Positions 35,662 through 44,885 are shown, counted from the stretch's first letter. The stretch is DNA of 64,000 nucleotides from Paenibacillus woosongensis (GCF_009725165.1 NZ_WNZW01000002.1:744001-808000), one strand, 5' to 3'. Numbers and translations are program-made. Notes: generated from the letters alone by a model not told the origin.

Positions 35662-36030
35662 ATGAACGTAACTTTTGACGATAAACAGCCAATTTTTCAA
35701 CAAGTAGCTCATATCATTGAGGACGATATCCTGAACGGAACCTACCGGGAGGATGAACAGATTCTTTCCGTGGCTCAGTTTTCTCAGCTGTTTCAAATCA
35801 ATCCGGCTACCGTAGTGAAGGGGATCGGCCTGCTCGTAAATGAAGGTATTTTGTATAAAAAAAGAGGGCTCGGCATGTATGTCTCCATGGATGCTAAACA
35901 AAAGATTCAGAATCAGCGAAGAGATCGTTTCTACAATGAGCTGCTGTCTGATCTGCTTTGCGAGGCCGATAAACTCGAGCTGACGACCGAAGATATCATT
36001 AACATGATCAAACAATTACGGAAGGAATGA
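35662..36030 (+). CDS. GntR-family regulator (YtrA-like)
   Basis: About 122 residues: an N-terminal winged helix (PIFQQVAHIIEDDILNGTYRED; VAQFSQLFQINPATVVKGI) and a short C-terminal helical tail without an effector domain, as in YtrA-type repressors. I prefer ATG 35662, where homology begins; ATG 35644 is an in-frame alternative. It precedes an ATPase and a permease gene, the usual YtrABC layout in which the repressor controls its own transporter. Confidence 0.88.
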   Translation: MNVTFDDKQPIFQQVAHIIEDDILNGTYREDEQILSVAQFSQLFQINPATVVKGIGLLVNEGILYKKRGLGMYVSMDAKQKIQNQRRDRFYNELLSDLLCEADKLELTTEDIINMIKQLRKE

Positions 36031-36037
36031 ATCTATT

Positions 36038-36907
36038 GTGAGCATCGTATTGAGCTGCGATAAATTAAACAAAAAATACGGCCCTACCTACGCATTGCGG
36101 GATCTGGATATGCAGCTGGAAGAAAACGTGATTTACGGCTTGCTTGGGCGAAACGGCGCCGGCAAAACGACCTTGCTTAACATCATCGCAGGCGGAATCT
36201 TGGCGGACGACGGCTCCATTGAGATCAGAGGGAACAAGCTTGAAAAAGGAGAACTTCCTGAGGATTTCTGTTTCGTTCGGGAGAATAGCAAGCACTTCGG
36301 AGGAGCACGAGTGATCGAGGCTCTGCAGCTTGCTTCGAATTTCCATCCCCGTTGGGACTGGACGTTTGCTCATAAGCTGCTTCAGACGTTTCGGCTTGAT
36401 CCAAACCAAAAAATCAAACAGCTCTCAAGAGGGACGGAATCGCTCGTAGGAATCATCATCGGTCTGGCTAGCAGGGCAGCGTTGACATTATTCGACGAAC
36501 CGGTGCTTGGACTTGATGTTTTGATGCGGGAGAAGTTTTATAAGGAGCTGTTAGAGGATTACGCCAATTCCCCCCGTACGATTTTGCTTTCTACGCATTT
36601 GATTGACGAAATCGTCCCAGTCGCAGAGCGGGTTTATATCATGGATCAGGGCTCCCTCCTGCTTCATGACGAGATTCATCGGATACGCATGGCAGCTTAT
36701 TTGATTCGCGGAAATTCGGATGCTGTGGCTTCATTTACAGAAGGGAAGCGAGTATTACATACGGAATCTTATGGCCACGGGAAGCTTGCCGCCATTTTCG
36801 AAATATTGAACGATGGGGACAGGCTGCTGGCACGCCAACTAGACATTACGATTGAACATTTGACGCTTCAAAAGTTATTCTCGTATTTGATCGAAGGGGG
36901 TCACTAA
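36038..36907 (+). CDS. ABC transporter ATP-binding protein
   Basis: A 289-residue ATPase starting at GTG 36038. Walker A is GRNGAGKTTL, Walker B ALTLFDEPVLGLD, switch LLSTHLIDE. The signature is the unusual LSRGTESLVG in place of LSGGQ, common in YtrB-like proteins. The C-terminal 80 residues form an extra domain. It follows the GntR gene by seven bases and is two bases before the permease, so the three are cotranscribed. Substrate unknown. Confidence 0.9.
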   Translation: MSIVLSCDKLNKKYGPTYALRDLDMQLEENVIYGLLGRNGAGKTTLLNIIAGGILADDGSIEIRGNKLEKGELPEDFCFVRENSKHFGGARVIEALQLASNFHPRWDWTFAHKLLQTFRLDPNQKIKQLSRGTESLVGIIIGLASRAALTLFDEPVLGLDVLMREKFYKELLEDYANSPRTILLSTHLIDEIVPVAERVYIMDQGSLLLHDEIHRIRMAAYLIRGNSDAVASFTEGKRVLHTESYGHGKLAAIFEILNDGDRLLARQLDITIEHLTLQKLFSYLIEGGH

Positions 36908-36908
36908 A

Positions 36909-37586
36909 TTGAGTGCATTAGCCGTTCATTTAAAGGCGACCTATTTGCAATTGCGGATTTACATTTGGATGGTCATTATTTTCATTCTCCTTGGCAGGTT
37001 GGCGGAATTCATTGTTGGTCTCTTTACAGATACCAGCCAAAGCGCAGTACTTGCAGGTGGAAACCTGCTGCTTCTCATTTTGCTCCTTATTGCCATCATG
37101 CTCCCGCTTAGTTATTACAAACGCATCGTACATTTAGGCGCAAGCCGAAAGCAATATTTCGTGGGGCTTCAAGTCGTTTATGCCGTGTGGGCAGCAGCCA
37201 TCGCCTTATTCAATTGTTTATGGCCTCTGGTTGAAGTGAATGTGCTCCATAAGAACACTGTTAATCTTGTCGAAGCGTTTCGTTGGAATGAATTTGGCCT
37301 GGCAGGTTCTTTTCTCTACCAAACTATTTTTTATTTGATGGTTATGGCGCTCCTAAGCATGCTGGTCTCCGGTTACTACCGCTTTGCCGGCTGGCTGGTA
37401 TGGGCGCTGTTCATTGTGGCGATCCCAACCGGAACGGCGATTCCTTCGCTACGCGTTCATGTTGCCTCTTTTTTCGAAGCATTATTATTTAACACTTCCC
37501 TGCTCGCGGGCGTTGGATTTAATCTTATGCTTTTCTTCCTATTCGTAGCCGGCGGTTGGTTTTTTACCATGAGAAGAACACACTAA
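36909..37586 (+). CDS. ABC transporter membrane protein
   Basis: A 225-residue integral membrane protein starting at TTG 36909 and carrying about six hydrophobic segments. It has no recognised motif beyond its hydrophobicity but belongs, by position two bases after the ATPase, to the YtrABC-like exporter. TTG follows the ATPase stop almost directly, implying coupled translation. Confidence 0.8.
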   Translation: MSALAVHLKATYLQLRIYIWMVIIFILLGRLAEFIVGLFTDTSQSAVLAGGNLLLLILLLIAIMLPLSYYKRIVHLGASRKQYFVGLQVVYAVWAAAIALFNCLWPLVEVNVLHKNTVNLVEAFRWNEFGLAGSFLYQTIFYLMVMALLSMLVSGYYRFAGWLVWALFIVAIPTGTAIPSLRVHVASFFEALLFNTSLLAGVGFNLMLFFLFVAGGWFFTMRRTH

Positions 37587-37757
37587 ATATACTTCTATAT
37601 AAGAACTAAATAATGTGTCTTCTTGAAAAATCATTTCGTAAACATCTGGTTTGTCGTTTGTGGTTCATTTACGTTATTCGAGATTAAAATAGGTAATCAG
37701 GGCGAATAAAGTATGCCTGGCCGCGGATAGCATAACAGATGGACAAGAGTCTTTACT

Positions 37758-37942
37758 TCTAACGGTTACCATTGCCGTTAATCCGCCCATTTTTCACTTT
37801 TTGAGATTCTAACGGTTATATATACGGCTATTCAATTTTGGTTAATATATTGCGACGAATTCTGTACAAATAACGTAGATTACAACCGTTAGAACATCGA
37901 AGTGCTCATTTTCGGCTGATTAACGGTGTGGCAATCGTTAGA
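37758..37942. repeat. Cluster of four degenerate intergenic repeat units
   Basis: Units starting TCTAACGGTT occur twice on the plus strand (37758 and 37808), and TCTAACGGTT and TCTAACGATT on the minus strand ending at 37893 and 37942. Each is followed by a variable CCGTTA- or CGGCTA-like half and a T-rich tail. The paired inverted arrangement resembles decayed short dispersed repeats. No gene lies in 37587-38181. Confidence 0.55.
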
Positions 37943-38030
37943 GGTTTGGAAGGGGGACAGAGGCTTTTCGTTTTTGAGTCTCATCCCCATTTAGTGAACT
38001 GTTTTTGAAATTTGCAGGAGGCTGTACTCA

Positions 38031-38074
38031 AAATGCCCTTCATTCTAGCTCTCAGAGCTTGTTGAAGGGCATTT
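38031..38074. repeat. Long perfect hairpin without a T tract
   Basis: AAATGCCCTTCA at 38031-38042 and TGAAGGGCATTT at 38063-38074 are perfectly complementary, and the loop contains AGCTCTCAGAGCT, itself a small hairpin. The flanks lack a run of T on either strand, so it is not a classical terminator. It may be a dispersed palindromic element. Confidence 0.6.
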
Positions 38075-38181
38075 GTGTTACCGGGCCACTTGATGATATA
38101 GCACAACCCCACGTCACCTCTGAGCTAGTTCGCACGTAATAGCATACTGGTATGTGTCAGGGGGAATCGGGTAACTATCGA

Positions 38182-38547
38182 TTAATAAACCTTTTTCAAT
38201 ATTTCTATCACTTCATCTAAGGTAAGACCAAAGGACTTGTAATAGGACACCTCGCCAGCCATTTGTTTCATAACCATTTCGTTGCGCATTCGCAGCATTT
38301 CTTCGGGGGAGTACTCCGCCACAAAGCATCCTTTTCCTGTGACCGTATTGATCAAACCACACCGTTCGAGTTCTTCCCACGCCTTCTTGACGGTGATGAC
38401 ACTAACACGCAGCTGGTGGGCAGCTTGCCTGATGGGCGGCAGACAATAACCGCTCCCCAGCTCGCCTTTCAGAATTTGAGCGCTGATTTGCTCAAAAAGC
38501 TGCTGATAGATCGGTTTCTCAGAGGTGTTCGAAATAGCTACGTTCAT
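38182..38547 (-). CDS. GntR-family regulator (YtrA/YhcF-like)
   Basis: A 121-residue winged-helix protein (KPIYQQLFEQISAQILKGEL; PPIRQAAHQLRVSVITVKKA) with a short helical C-terminus, the form typical of YtrA repressors. It overlaps the end of the permease gene by four bases and is the last gene of an ATPase-permease-regulator operon. The 9-bp inverted repeat upstream of that operon is its probable operator. Confidence 0.88.
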   Translation of the reverse strand: MNVAISNTSEKPIYQQLFEQISAQILKGELGSGYCLPPIRQAAHQLRVSVITVKKAWEELERCGLINTVTGKGCFVAEYSPEEMLRMRNEMVMKQMAGEVSYYKSFGLTLDEVIEILKKVY

Positions 38548-39200
38548 TGGATCTCCACTTGAAGGAATCGTTTGACCCCAATTCGATAAGCAATGGCGGT
38601 AAGTGCTATAAATATCACGATCCCCGCGATCAGGATATAGGCTTGAAGCGCCCTGCTGTAGGCATCCGTGTTATAGAAAATATCAGACATCATCGGACTC
38701 TGGAACCCGAGCCACTGAGCGATCCCAGCGAACAGCATGGCAGCCGTTATGGAGTAGAGCAGGGCCGCGCCGATTTTGTACGCCGTCTTGTAATATATGG
38801 GGATAAAAACAAGGTTAAAGATCGCCAGCATGGCAAAACACAAACCCCAGAAACCCAAATTTGGCGGGAAGAAAATGTAGTTCATATTCGGATATAAGCG
38901 CAACGTGATCATACCAAAGACCATGGCAATCACAATATGCAACAACTCCAAGCCGACGACCACAACTATTCTTGCTTTCACGATATCCCTTTTGGTAACG
39001 GGCATCATCGAAGTAAACATCAAATCGTTCTGCGATCGAAATTGGTTAAACATATTCGGTACCGTGATCCAGACAAAATACAGAAGAACGATGAAATAGA
39101 TCCAGCCGGGAATGAGCATTAAAGCGCCGGTCATAAAAGGCATGATAAAAAACATAGGATGTACACCTAATTTAATATCCTTCATTACCAAGTTAACCAT
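38544..39200 (-). CDS. ABC-2-type transporter permease
   Basis: A 218-residue membrane protein with about six hydrophobic segments, similar to small ABC-2 permeases that accompany YtrA-type regulators (KDIKLGVHPMFFIMPFMTGA at the start). It overlaps both the ATPase gene (8 bases) and the GntR gene (4 bases). Substrate unknown. Confidence 0.82.
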   Translation of the reverse strand: MVNLVMKDIKLGVHPMFFIMPFMTGALMLIPGWIYFIVLLYFVWITVPNMFNQFRSQNDLMFTSMMPVTKRDIVKARIVVVVGLELLHIVIAMVFGMITLRLYPNMNYIFFPPNLGFWGLCFAMLAIFNLVFIPIYYKTAYKIGAALLYSITAAMLFAGIAQWLGFQSPMMSDIFYNTDAYSRALQAYILIAGIVIFIALTAIAYRIGVKRFLQVEIQ

Positions 39201-40047
39201 GGGTATCCCCCTTCTTCGTGAAATATATCAAGATATCCTCAAGGCTTGGCGTGGCAGTTTTTATGCCATAGGATGGATTGAAATCACCCACATGAATTAA
39301 TCCCGTAAAACCGAACGAATTCGTTTTATAGGATATCATCTGATCCTTCACCTGCAGCAATTGGCTCTCGGTACCGTTCAGCAGGAGGAAAGATTCTTTG
39401 AATTCCTCCTTCTCGCAGCTAAGAATAATTTGCCCATCCGAGATAAAAGTAATGAAATCCGCACACTTCTCCAAGTCGGAGGTAATATGGGTCGAGAACA
39501 GAATGCTGACTTCGCCGCCTACGATAAGCTCTTGGAAAATATCCAGCAGATCGTCTCTCGAGGCCGGATCAAGCCCGCTTGTCGGTTCATCGAGGATGAG
39601 AAGCTTCGCCCCATGGGATAAGGCAAGGGCAAGGCTGTATTTCACCTTCATTCCCGTCGACAGGTCGGCGATTTTTTTGTTTTCATCCAATTTGAACCTT
39701 CGCAGGTAGTTGTAGTAGGTCTCATCGTCCCAATTCTGATAGAACTTTTTAATCGTTTCCGTCAACGTCTTCATTTTGCTCCGCCTATAAAAATCGGTGC
39801 CTCCGAAAGCGAATCCGATGTCCTGCTTCAACTCAAGTTCGTGTTCGGCCATGTTTCTGCCCAGAATATGAACCTCGCCGCTATCGATATGAGTCATATT
39901 CAAAATCGATTTGATCGTGGTTGTTTTACCTGCACCGTTAACACCGATAAAGCCCATAATGTAACCCTTCTCCAGTTGGAACGAAACATCTTTGAGCGCA
40001 AATTTCGGGTATTTCTTATTTATATTTCGAATATCTAGCGCCAGCAT
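39193..40047 (-). CDS. ABC transporter ATP-binding protein
   Basis: An ATPase of about 284 residues. Walker A is GVNGAGKTTT, the signature is LSTGMKVKYSLA (LSTGM in place of LSGGQ), Walker B LLILDEPTSGLD, switch LFSTHIT. I place the start at ATG 40047, which has GAGGAGGT just upstream; an open extension to 40086 would run into the operator. It forms an exporter with the ABC-2 permease, under GntR control. Confidence 0.9.
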   Translation of the reverse strand: MLALDIRNINKKYPKFALKDVSFQLEKGYIMGFIGVNGAGKTTTIKSILNMTHIDSGEVHILGRNMAEHELELKQDIGFAFGGTDFYRRSKMKTLTETIKKFYQNWDDETYYNYLRRFKLDENKKIADLSTGMKVKYSLALALSHGAKLLILDEPTSGLDPASRDDLLDIFQELIVGGEVSILFSTHITSDLEKCADFITFISDGQIILSCEKEEFKESFLLLNGTESQLLQVKDQMISYKTNSFGFTGLIHVGDFNPSYGIKTATPSLEDILIYFTKKGDTHG

Positions 40048-40064
40048 TCTGTACCTCCTCACAA

Positions 40065-40089
40065 ATTGTGTATACCGAGCATACACAAT
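40065..40089. promoter_or_regulatory. Perfect 9-bp inverted repeat, probable GntR operator
   Basis: ATTGTGTAT (40065-40073) and ATACACAAT (40081-40089) are exact inverted repeats with a seven-base centre, 18 bases upstream of the ATPase start. Position and symmetry fit an operator for the YtrA-like regulator encoded last in the operon. Confidence 0.7.
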
Positions 40090-40142
40090 ATATCACCAAA
40101 AGTTAGGATCGTCAACGACCCCAAGCCTTAGGGGTAAAAAAT

Positions 40143-40179
40143 TATTTAAAACACCCGCCAGACTTTAAAGTCGGCGGGC
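40143..40179 (-). terminator. Terminator of the protease-MerR operon
   Basis: Minus-strand CCCGCC-GACTT-TA-AAGTC-(T)-GGCGGG, with one bulged base, is followed by TGTTTTAAAT. It lies about 70 bases beyond the MerR-type stop and ahead of the ATPase promoter region. Confidence 0.75.
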
Positions 40180-40246
40180 GTATTAGGCATCTAGTAACCT
40201 CTATTTCATTATTTCTTCTTATAAACTATAAACTCATGATACAGTT

Positions 40247-40993
40247 TCACCGATTAATATTGTGCATAATTGCATCGTAAAGAAAACCTGCTAAATCCTC
40301 ACTGCTATATTGATTAAAGTAGTTTTTGAATCTTACATCGAATTTGTAGGTATGGGCAATGCAAGCCAGCAGCTCTGTATCATCTGACGTGAAATGAATT
40401 ATATTTCTTTTCCACTCCTCAATTAACCGCTGCACTTCATCCGAGGAAGGCCCCTGATGAATACAAGACGCGATTTGTTTAAATATTTCCTCCATGGATG
40501 AAAATCGTTCCTCTTTTTCATCTGGTGATAATTTTTCCATCGTTTCATTATACGCTTGATACGCCTCTGTTTCGCCATAAAAGAAACTCGCCTCATTAGC
40601 ATATTGTTCTTTCAATGGCAGAACGGAAGTACTGTTGAAGATTTGCAAATTACTAATATCATTTCCCGAAACGTATTCTTCGAGAGCTACCATGATTGTT
40701 TCTAGTCTTTCTTTTCTCGATAATAAGGTTTGTCTATGTTTCATTAATATTTGTTTCTGTTCTTGCTTTGTCAGCTTTAGAATTTCCGCAATCTCTTTCA
40801 AGGAAAAATCCATTTCCTTTAAAAACAAGATGGTTTGAAGTTTTTCCAAACTGCTTCGATCATACAGGCGATACCCTTTTTCCGTCAGATGTGTCGGTTT
40901 AAACAAATGAATTCTATCGTAATAATGCAGAGTCCGAGCTGTAATGCCTGTAATTCGAACAATATCTTTAACCGCTAATAATCGTTTTTTCAT
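40247..40993 (-). CDS. MerR-family regulator (TipA-like)
   Basis: A 248-residue protein with an N-terminal MerR helix-turn-helix (LAVKDIVRITGITARTLHYY; GYRLYDRSSLEKLQ), a coiled-coil helix (LTKQEQKQILMKHRQTLL) and a C-terminal region (AYNETMEKLSPDEKEERFSS) like the TipAS effector-binding domain. It overlaps the protease gene by 26 bases and is cotranscribed with it. A MerR-type promoter with a 19-base spacer precedes the operon, so autoregulation is likely. Confidence 0.88.
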   Translation of the reverse strand: MKKRLLAVKDIVRITGITARTLHYYDRIHLFKPTHLTEKGYRLYDRSSLEKLQTILFLKEMDFSLKEIAEILKLTKQEQKQILMKHRQTLLSRKERLETIMVALEEYVSGNDISNLQIFNSTSVLPLKEQYANEASFFYGETEAYQAYNETMEKLSPDEKEERFSSMEEIFKQIASCIHQGPSSDEVQRLIEEWKRNIIHFTSDDTELLACIAHTYKFDVRFKNYFNQYSSEDLAGFLYDAIMHNINR

Positions 40994-41903
40994 CCCAAAA
41001 TCCTTTGACTTCGTCTAATATTTGAGCAGCAGGCGTTATTGTTGCCTCAAAGATCGTTCTTCCTGTTTTTCTTAAATAATACTGGATTAAATAATATCCG
41101 CAGGCATAGCCAGCGCTATAAGGCATATTGACCGGTTTAAAGTTTTGAAGTTTGGCGATCTCGTCACCGTAAAGATACGGAGCAAATTGATCAAACCCCG
41201 TTAATTGCAATTTCTCTCTAAGCACAGGTTTTATGTGCCTGTTCAGTGTTTCTGCGTTTGTTTTCGAGACCCAAGGGCCGAGTAATTTTTCTCCAAATAG
41301 GAACGTAGCATAATTCTCTGCTAATCCTTCACTTACAATGAGCTCGCCCAAATTAACGGTATGATCCCATTGAATATATTGATATCGCACATTATGGTTG
41401 CATTCATGCGCCAACGCAGCCTTCATTCGAGGAATCGTGTACGCATTGGGCAGGATTGTACCCCAGATAAACCCGGGAATGCCCCCAAAGCCGCTATATC
41501 CTTCGTTGATGACTAAGGCACGGTTGTCCGGATTCCCTAATTGAATGGTAAACAAATAGTCGGATACGGAGAGGCTTATTTCATGTTCGATAAATAGATC
41601 GAGGCTCTTCCTTACGGCGTGCTCACACTCTGACCAAAAGGATTCCGACGAAATCTGCCCGATCTCTTGTGAAATCTGCGGTGTAATCTGCTCAGGGGCT
41701 CGATGCATCATGCTATTAAACGTAATCACGTCAAAACCATTCGCCTCTTCCGCTCGAAAAGGGATCTGTTGAATTTCCCATTGTTTCATGAAGGGAGCCA
41801 TCATTTCATTTCTGAAAAGTTCAAGCTTTTCCTCGGGCGAAGCTTGGGCAACTTTTTGATAAATATGATCTGAACGCAGTGATTTTATATTCATAATTCT
41901 CAC
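40968..41903 (-). CDS. DUF2268-type putative zinc protease
   Basis: A 311-residue protein with a zinc-metalloprotease motif HECNHNVRYQ (HExxH) and a downstream ELIVSEGLAENYA glutamate, as in DUF2268 putative Zn-dependent proteases. No signal peptide is visible. It is the first gene of a two-gene operon with a TipA-like regulator. Substrate unknown. Confidence 0.82.
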   Translation of the reverse strand: MRIMNIKSLRSDHIYQKVAQASPEEKLELFRNEMMAPFMKQWEIQQIPFRAEEANGFDVITFNSMMHRAPEQITPQISQEIGQISSESFWSECEHAVRKSLDLFIEHEISLSVSDYLFTIQLGNPDNRALVINEGYSGFGGIPGFIWGTILPNAYTIPRMKAALAHECNHNVRYQYIQWDHTVNLGELIVSEGLAENYATFLFGEKLLGPWVSKTNAETLNRHIKPVLREKLQLTGFDQFAPYLYGDEIAKLQNFKPVNMPYSAGYACGYYLIQYYLRKTGRTIFEATITPAAQILDEVKGFWDEKTIISG

Positions 41904-41924
41904 TCCTAGTCATTTATAGTGAGA

Positions 41925-41955
41925 ATTATGCACTATGACCTTACGTCATAGTCAA
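41925..41955 (-). promoter_or_regulatory. MerR-type promoter with 19-base spacer and dyad
   Basis: Minus-strand TTGACT (41950-41955), a 19-base spacer and CATAAT (41925-41930). The dyad CTATGAC-N5-GTCATAG fills the spacer (41933-41951). The overlong spacer with a central palindrome is the signature of promoters activated by MerR proteins through DNA distortion. Confidence 0.8.
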
Positions 41956-42218
41956 GCGCTTTAAATCAAATACTTTAATTGAGTGTTTCATACATTTTCA
42001 TTTGATCTGGGACTTGCTGCAAGAGGATATCGTGGCATTGGACGAGATTTACTTCCTATACTAGAAAGAGAGTAAACCCCGTTACTGGTGCTGTAGCGGG
42101 GGATGTTCAGGGTAATAGAGTACGGTTGGAATTATTATGAAAGTCCCTCTTAATGGCCGAACCGTACCGCTGATGAAGATATATCGCTTAAAAAAACGAA
42201 GCGAACGATGACACTCCG
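41956..42218. other. Intergenic region without a recognisable gene
   Basis: A weak hairpin (CCCCGTTAC / GTAGCGGGG, one mismatch) lies near 42077-42105, with no T tract. I see nothing else I can support. Confidence 0.3.
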
Positions 42219-43250
42219 TTAAAGCTCTTGGATGAAGCCCCCGCAAGATTCGCGGAAGATGAACGGCGTCTCGAACACGACCGCTTTCGGCTTCGTCGAG
42301 GGATCAAGAATCCTTCCCATTACCAAACGGATACATGCCGCGGCCATCTCTTCAACGGGCAGCTTGACCGTTGAAAGGGACGGGACGCTGTATTTCTCGG
42401 CATCATGGTCGCCATACGTCAAGATCTCCATCGCGTCGGGAATTTTGATATTTGCGCGATGGAACACAGGAAGGGCTGCGACTGCCATAATTCCCAGCGG
42501 GAAGAACATGGCTGTTGGCAGCTCGCCGCCTCCCTCCACGATTCTCCTGGCCGCCGCATTTCCGCCCTCCATCGTCATCGGAGCGGCTTGGATATGCCGC
42601 TCCTCCAGTTCGAGTCCGTACTTGCCGCACGACTCGACGAACCCCTTGAAACGCAAATTATTCTCCGACCTCACGAGATGGTCTGGCACAATCGTGCCAA
42701 CCTTCTTGTGCCCGCGGAGCGCAAACAATTCAGCCGATTTTCGGCCAATCTCGTAAGTATCGACATGGACGCAGCTATAGATGCTGCTCTTGCGATTGAA
42801 CAGCACGGTCGGTACGTTTAGCGGATTGTCTTCCAGATAACGTTGGTCCTCTGCGGAGATGCCCGTTAGAATCACGCCATGATACATCCCGCTGTCGCAT
42901 ATTTCCTTTATTCTATGGATGTGCTTCCGCTTGAAAGGCTGGATCGTCATCTCGAACGCATACTCTTGTTCCAGAATCGAGCTCTGGGCCCCCATGAAAA
43001 AGCGCCCCAACAAGTCGGAAGAGAGGTCGGACGGCCAGAACGTGGCGATGACCGGAAGGTTTCGACCACCGGATTGTCTTAATCGTCTTGCCGACATATT
43101 GGGTACATAGCCAACTCCTTGCGCAGCCTCCAGAATTAGCTGTTGCGTTTTTTTTGAAATGCGCATTTCGTCGCCGCGGCCGTTGAGTACGATTGAAACC
43201 GTCCCGACGGAAAGCTTCGTTTTCTCAGCGATTTCTTTAATCGTAGACAT
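42219..43250 (-). CDS. LacI-family transcriptional regulator
   Basis: About 343 residues: the N-terminal LacI helix-turn-helix (MSTIKEIAEKTKLSVGTVSI, then VLNGRGDEMRIS) and a periplasmic-binding-protein-like sensor. I start it at ATG 43250 because LacI proteins begin at this point; an open frame extends 40 codons further without family resemblance. The divergent MFS gene and the downstream secreted esterase share an operator-like motif, so a sugar-responsive regulon is likely (inference). Confidence 0.9.
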   Translation of the reverse strand: MSTIKEIAEKTKLSVGTVSIVLNGRGDEMRISKKTQQLILEAAQGVGYVPNMSARRLRQSGGRNLPVIATFWPSDLSSDLLGRFFMGAQSSILEQEYAFEMTIQPFKRKHIHRIKEICDSGMYHGVILTGISAEDQRYLEDNPLNVPTVLFNRKSSIYSCVHVDTYEIGRKSAELFALRGHKKVGTIVPDHLVRSENNLRFKGFVESCGKYGLELEERHIQAAPMTMEGGNAAARRIVEGGGELPTAMFFPLGIMAVAALPVFHRANIKIPDAMEILTYGDHDAEKYSVPSLSTVKLPVEEMAAACIRLVMGRILDPSTKPKAVVFETPFIFRESCGGFIQEL

Positions 43251-43386
43251 ACCTATCCGTCCACTCCCCGTTCGTAATACTCTATTAATACGGAAAAGTA
43301 CCCGGAAAGTCAAACCAGCGGCTTTGATCGTCGGCATGAATTTATGAACTATATTGACTTTAGACATCATTCCCCTTACGATTTAG

Positions 43387-43406
43387 TTGCTAAAACGTAA
43401 ATGCAA
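43387..43406. promoter_or_regulatory. LacI operator-like site 1 (regulator/MFS promoter)
   Basis: TTGCTAAAACGTAAATGCAA lies between the divergent regulator and MFS genes. TTGC and GCAA ends with a central CG are typical of LacI-family operators. Near-identical sites occur at 44680 and 44767. Confidence 0.65.
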
Positions 43407-43438
43407 CTGTGCCTGTATATCCCTCAGGAGGTCAGAAC

Positions 43439-44680
43439 ATGACGATACCCCCCGAACGTGCAATCGGCGAACCATTAATGAGTTCGAGCATTTGGACGGC
43501 AGATTTTATTAAACTGACGATCGTGACAACGCTGCTTCGAATCTGTACGCAGGTTCATATTACGTCCATGCCGCTGTTCTTCCTTCACTTGGGAGGCAGC
43601 CATGCGCTGGCCGGGCTGTCCATGACCTTCTTTACATTGGCAGCGCTTCTGACGCGACCGCTTATCGGCATAACACTCGATACATACGGGCGGAAGCCCA
43701 TCCTTCTGTGGGGTGTTGCCTTGTATACGATCACGACTATGCTGTACGGCTTTGTTGCCTTCATACCTGCGCTGATCTTCCTGCGAATGATGCACGGCAT
43801 TTCATTCTCCGCAAGTTCGACGGCAACCAGTACAATGGCCTCTGATGTCTTGCCAGAAAACAAGATGACCCAGGGAATCTCATATTTCGGACTCTTCGGA
43901 ACGCTGGCCGTAGCAATTGCGCCGTCTACTACACTATACCTATTGGAAGTTTCCGATTATGCCGTACTCTTTTACTTGACCGGAGCCGTCTCCTTGATCG
44001 CCCTCCTGATCAGCTTGCGTATCGAAACCGAGAACAAACATCGCAAGGATTTGGCGGCGGACACCCCGTCCCCCCCATCCAAGCGGCATTCACTTGACGC
44101 GGCAGGACTTTGGTATAAACTCGTGGAACCTCGTGCTATTCCGCCTTCGGTTATCGTCCTGTTCGTATCTTTGGCAACCAGCACGGTCATGGTATTCCTC
44201 CCGTCATTCGCGATCGGCAACGGCATCAGCCATATCGGTGTAGTTTTCGCCGTTCAAGCCGCTGCATTAGCTCTTTCCCGCTTCATCGTCGGACCGTGGA
44301 CCGCAAGAATGGGTCCCCGCTTCGTCATGTCCGTCAATCTCCTTGCGCTCGGGATTGCGCTCGCCGGAATCAGCTTTTCAAGTACATTGTGGGAACTAGT
44401 CATTTACGCCGTCTTGTTCGGCTTCACGAGCGGATGTCTAATCCCTCATCTCAATGCGATGGCCATTACGAACACGGATCAAGCAAACCGCGGAAAGGCG
44501 AACGCCACATTCTACATCGCGCTGGACTTCGGGATCGGCGCCGGGGCCGCAGGATGGGGGCTCTTGTCCGACTTCTTGGAGATGCGGTGGATCTTCCTGC
44601 TTGCCAGCTTCATCATGATTTTCGCCTTATCGGCGTTCTTCTATATGGAAAGTTCACGGCGGACGAATGCGGGCATTTAG
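43439..44680 (+). CDS. MFS transporter
   Basis: About 413 residues with twelve predicted membrane helices and the MFS loop motif GITLDTYGRKPILLWG between helices 2 and 3. I start it at ATG 43439, which has AGGAGG seven bases upstream. The family exports drugs or transports sugars. Divergence from a LacI gene and a shared operator with a carbohydrate esterase suggest an oligosaccharide or sugar substrate (inference). Confidence 0.88.
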   Translation: MTIPPERAIGEPLMSSSIWTADFIKLTIVTTLLRICTQVHITSMPLFFLHLGGSHALAGLSMTFFTLAALLTRPLIGITLDTYGRKPILLWGVALYTITTMLYGFVAFIPALIFLRMMHGISFSASSTATSTMASDVLPENKMTQGISYFGLFGTLAVAIAPSTTLYLLEVSDYAVLFYLTGAVSLIALLISLRIETENKHRKDLAADTPSPPSKRHSLDAAGLWYKLVEPRAIPPSVIVLFVSLATSTVMVFLPSFAIGNGISHIGVVFAVQAAALALSRFIVGPWTARMGPRFVMSVNLLALGIALAGISFSSTLWELVIYAVLFGFTSGCLIPHLNAMAITNTDQANRGKANATFYIALDFGIGAGAAGWGLLSDFLEMRWIFLLASFIMIFALSAFFYMESSRRTNAGI

Positions 44681-44697
44681 ATTTAACGTTTTAGCAA
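44680..44697. promoter_or_regulatory. LacI operator-like site 2
   Basis: The minus-strand reading TTGCTAAAACGTTAAATC shares its first 12 bases with site 1. It lies immediately after the MFS stop codon, about 80 bases from site 3, a spacing compatible with looping between two operators. Confidence 0.5.
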
Positions 44698-44766
44698 CGC
44701 CTGCAGCCCGGATTTAATATTGACTTTTTGTACAAATCGAGTTACGATTCACGCATAAGTCAAAAA

Positions 44767-44786
44767 TGCTAAAACGAAAATGCAAC
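44767..44786. promoter_or_regulatory. LacI operator-like site 3 (esterase promoter)
   Basis: ATGCTAAAACGAAAATGCAA differs from site 1 at two of 20 positions and stands directly upstream of the secreted esterase gene, linking it to the LacI regulator. Confidence 0.65.
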
Positions 44787-44885
44787 TTTTTATGAAAGGA
44801 TGTGGATGCGGAATATCAAGAAGCAGCGAGAGCGACCCGGCATAACAGAAACACGAACTCCGAAAAGAAAAAGGAGGAGATTTTT

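Noticed and set aside
41956-42218. Hairpin near 42077 as a terminator
   Set aside because: There is no T tract on either strand and a stem mismatch.
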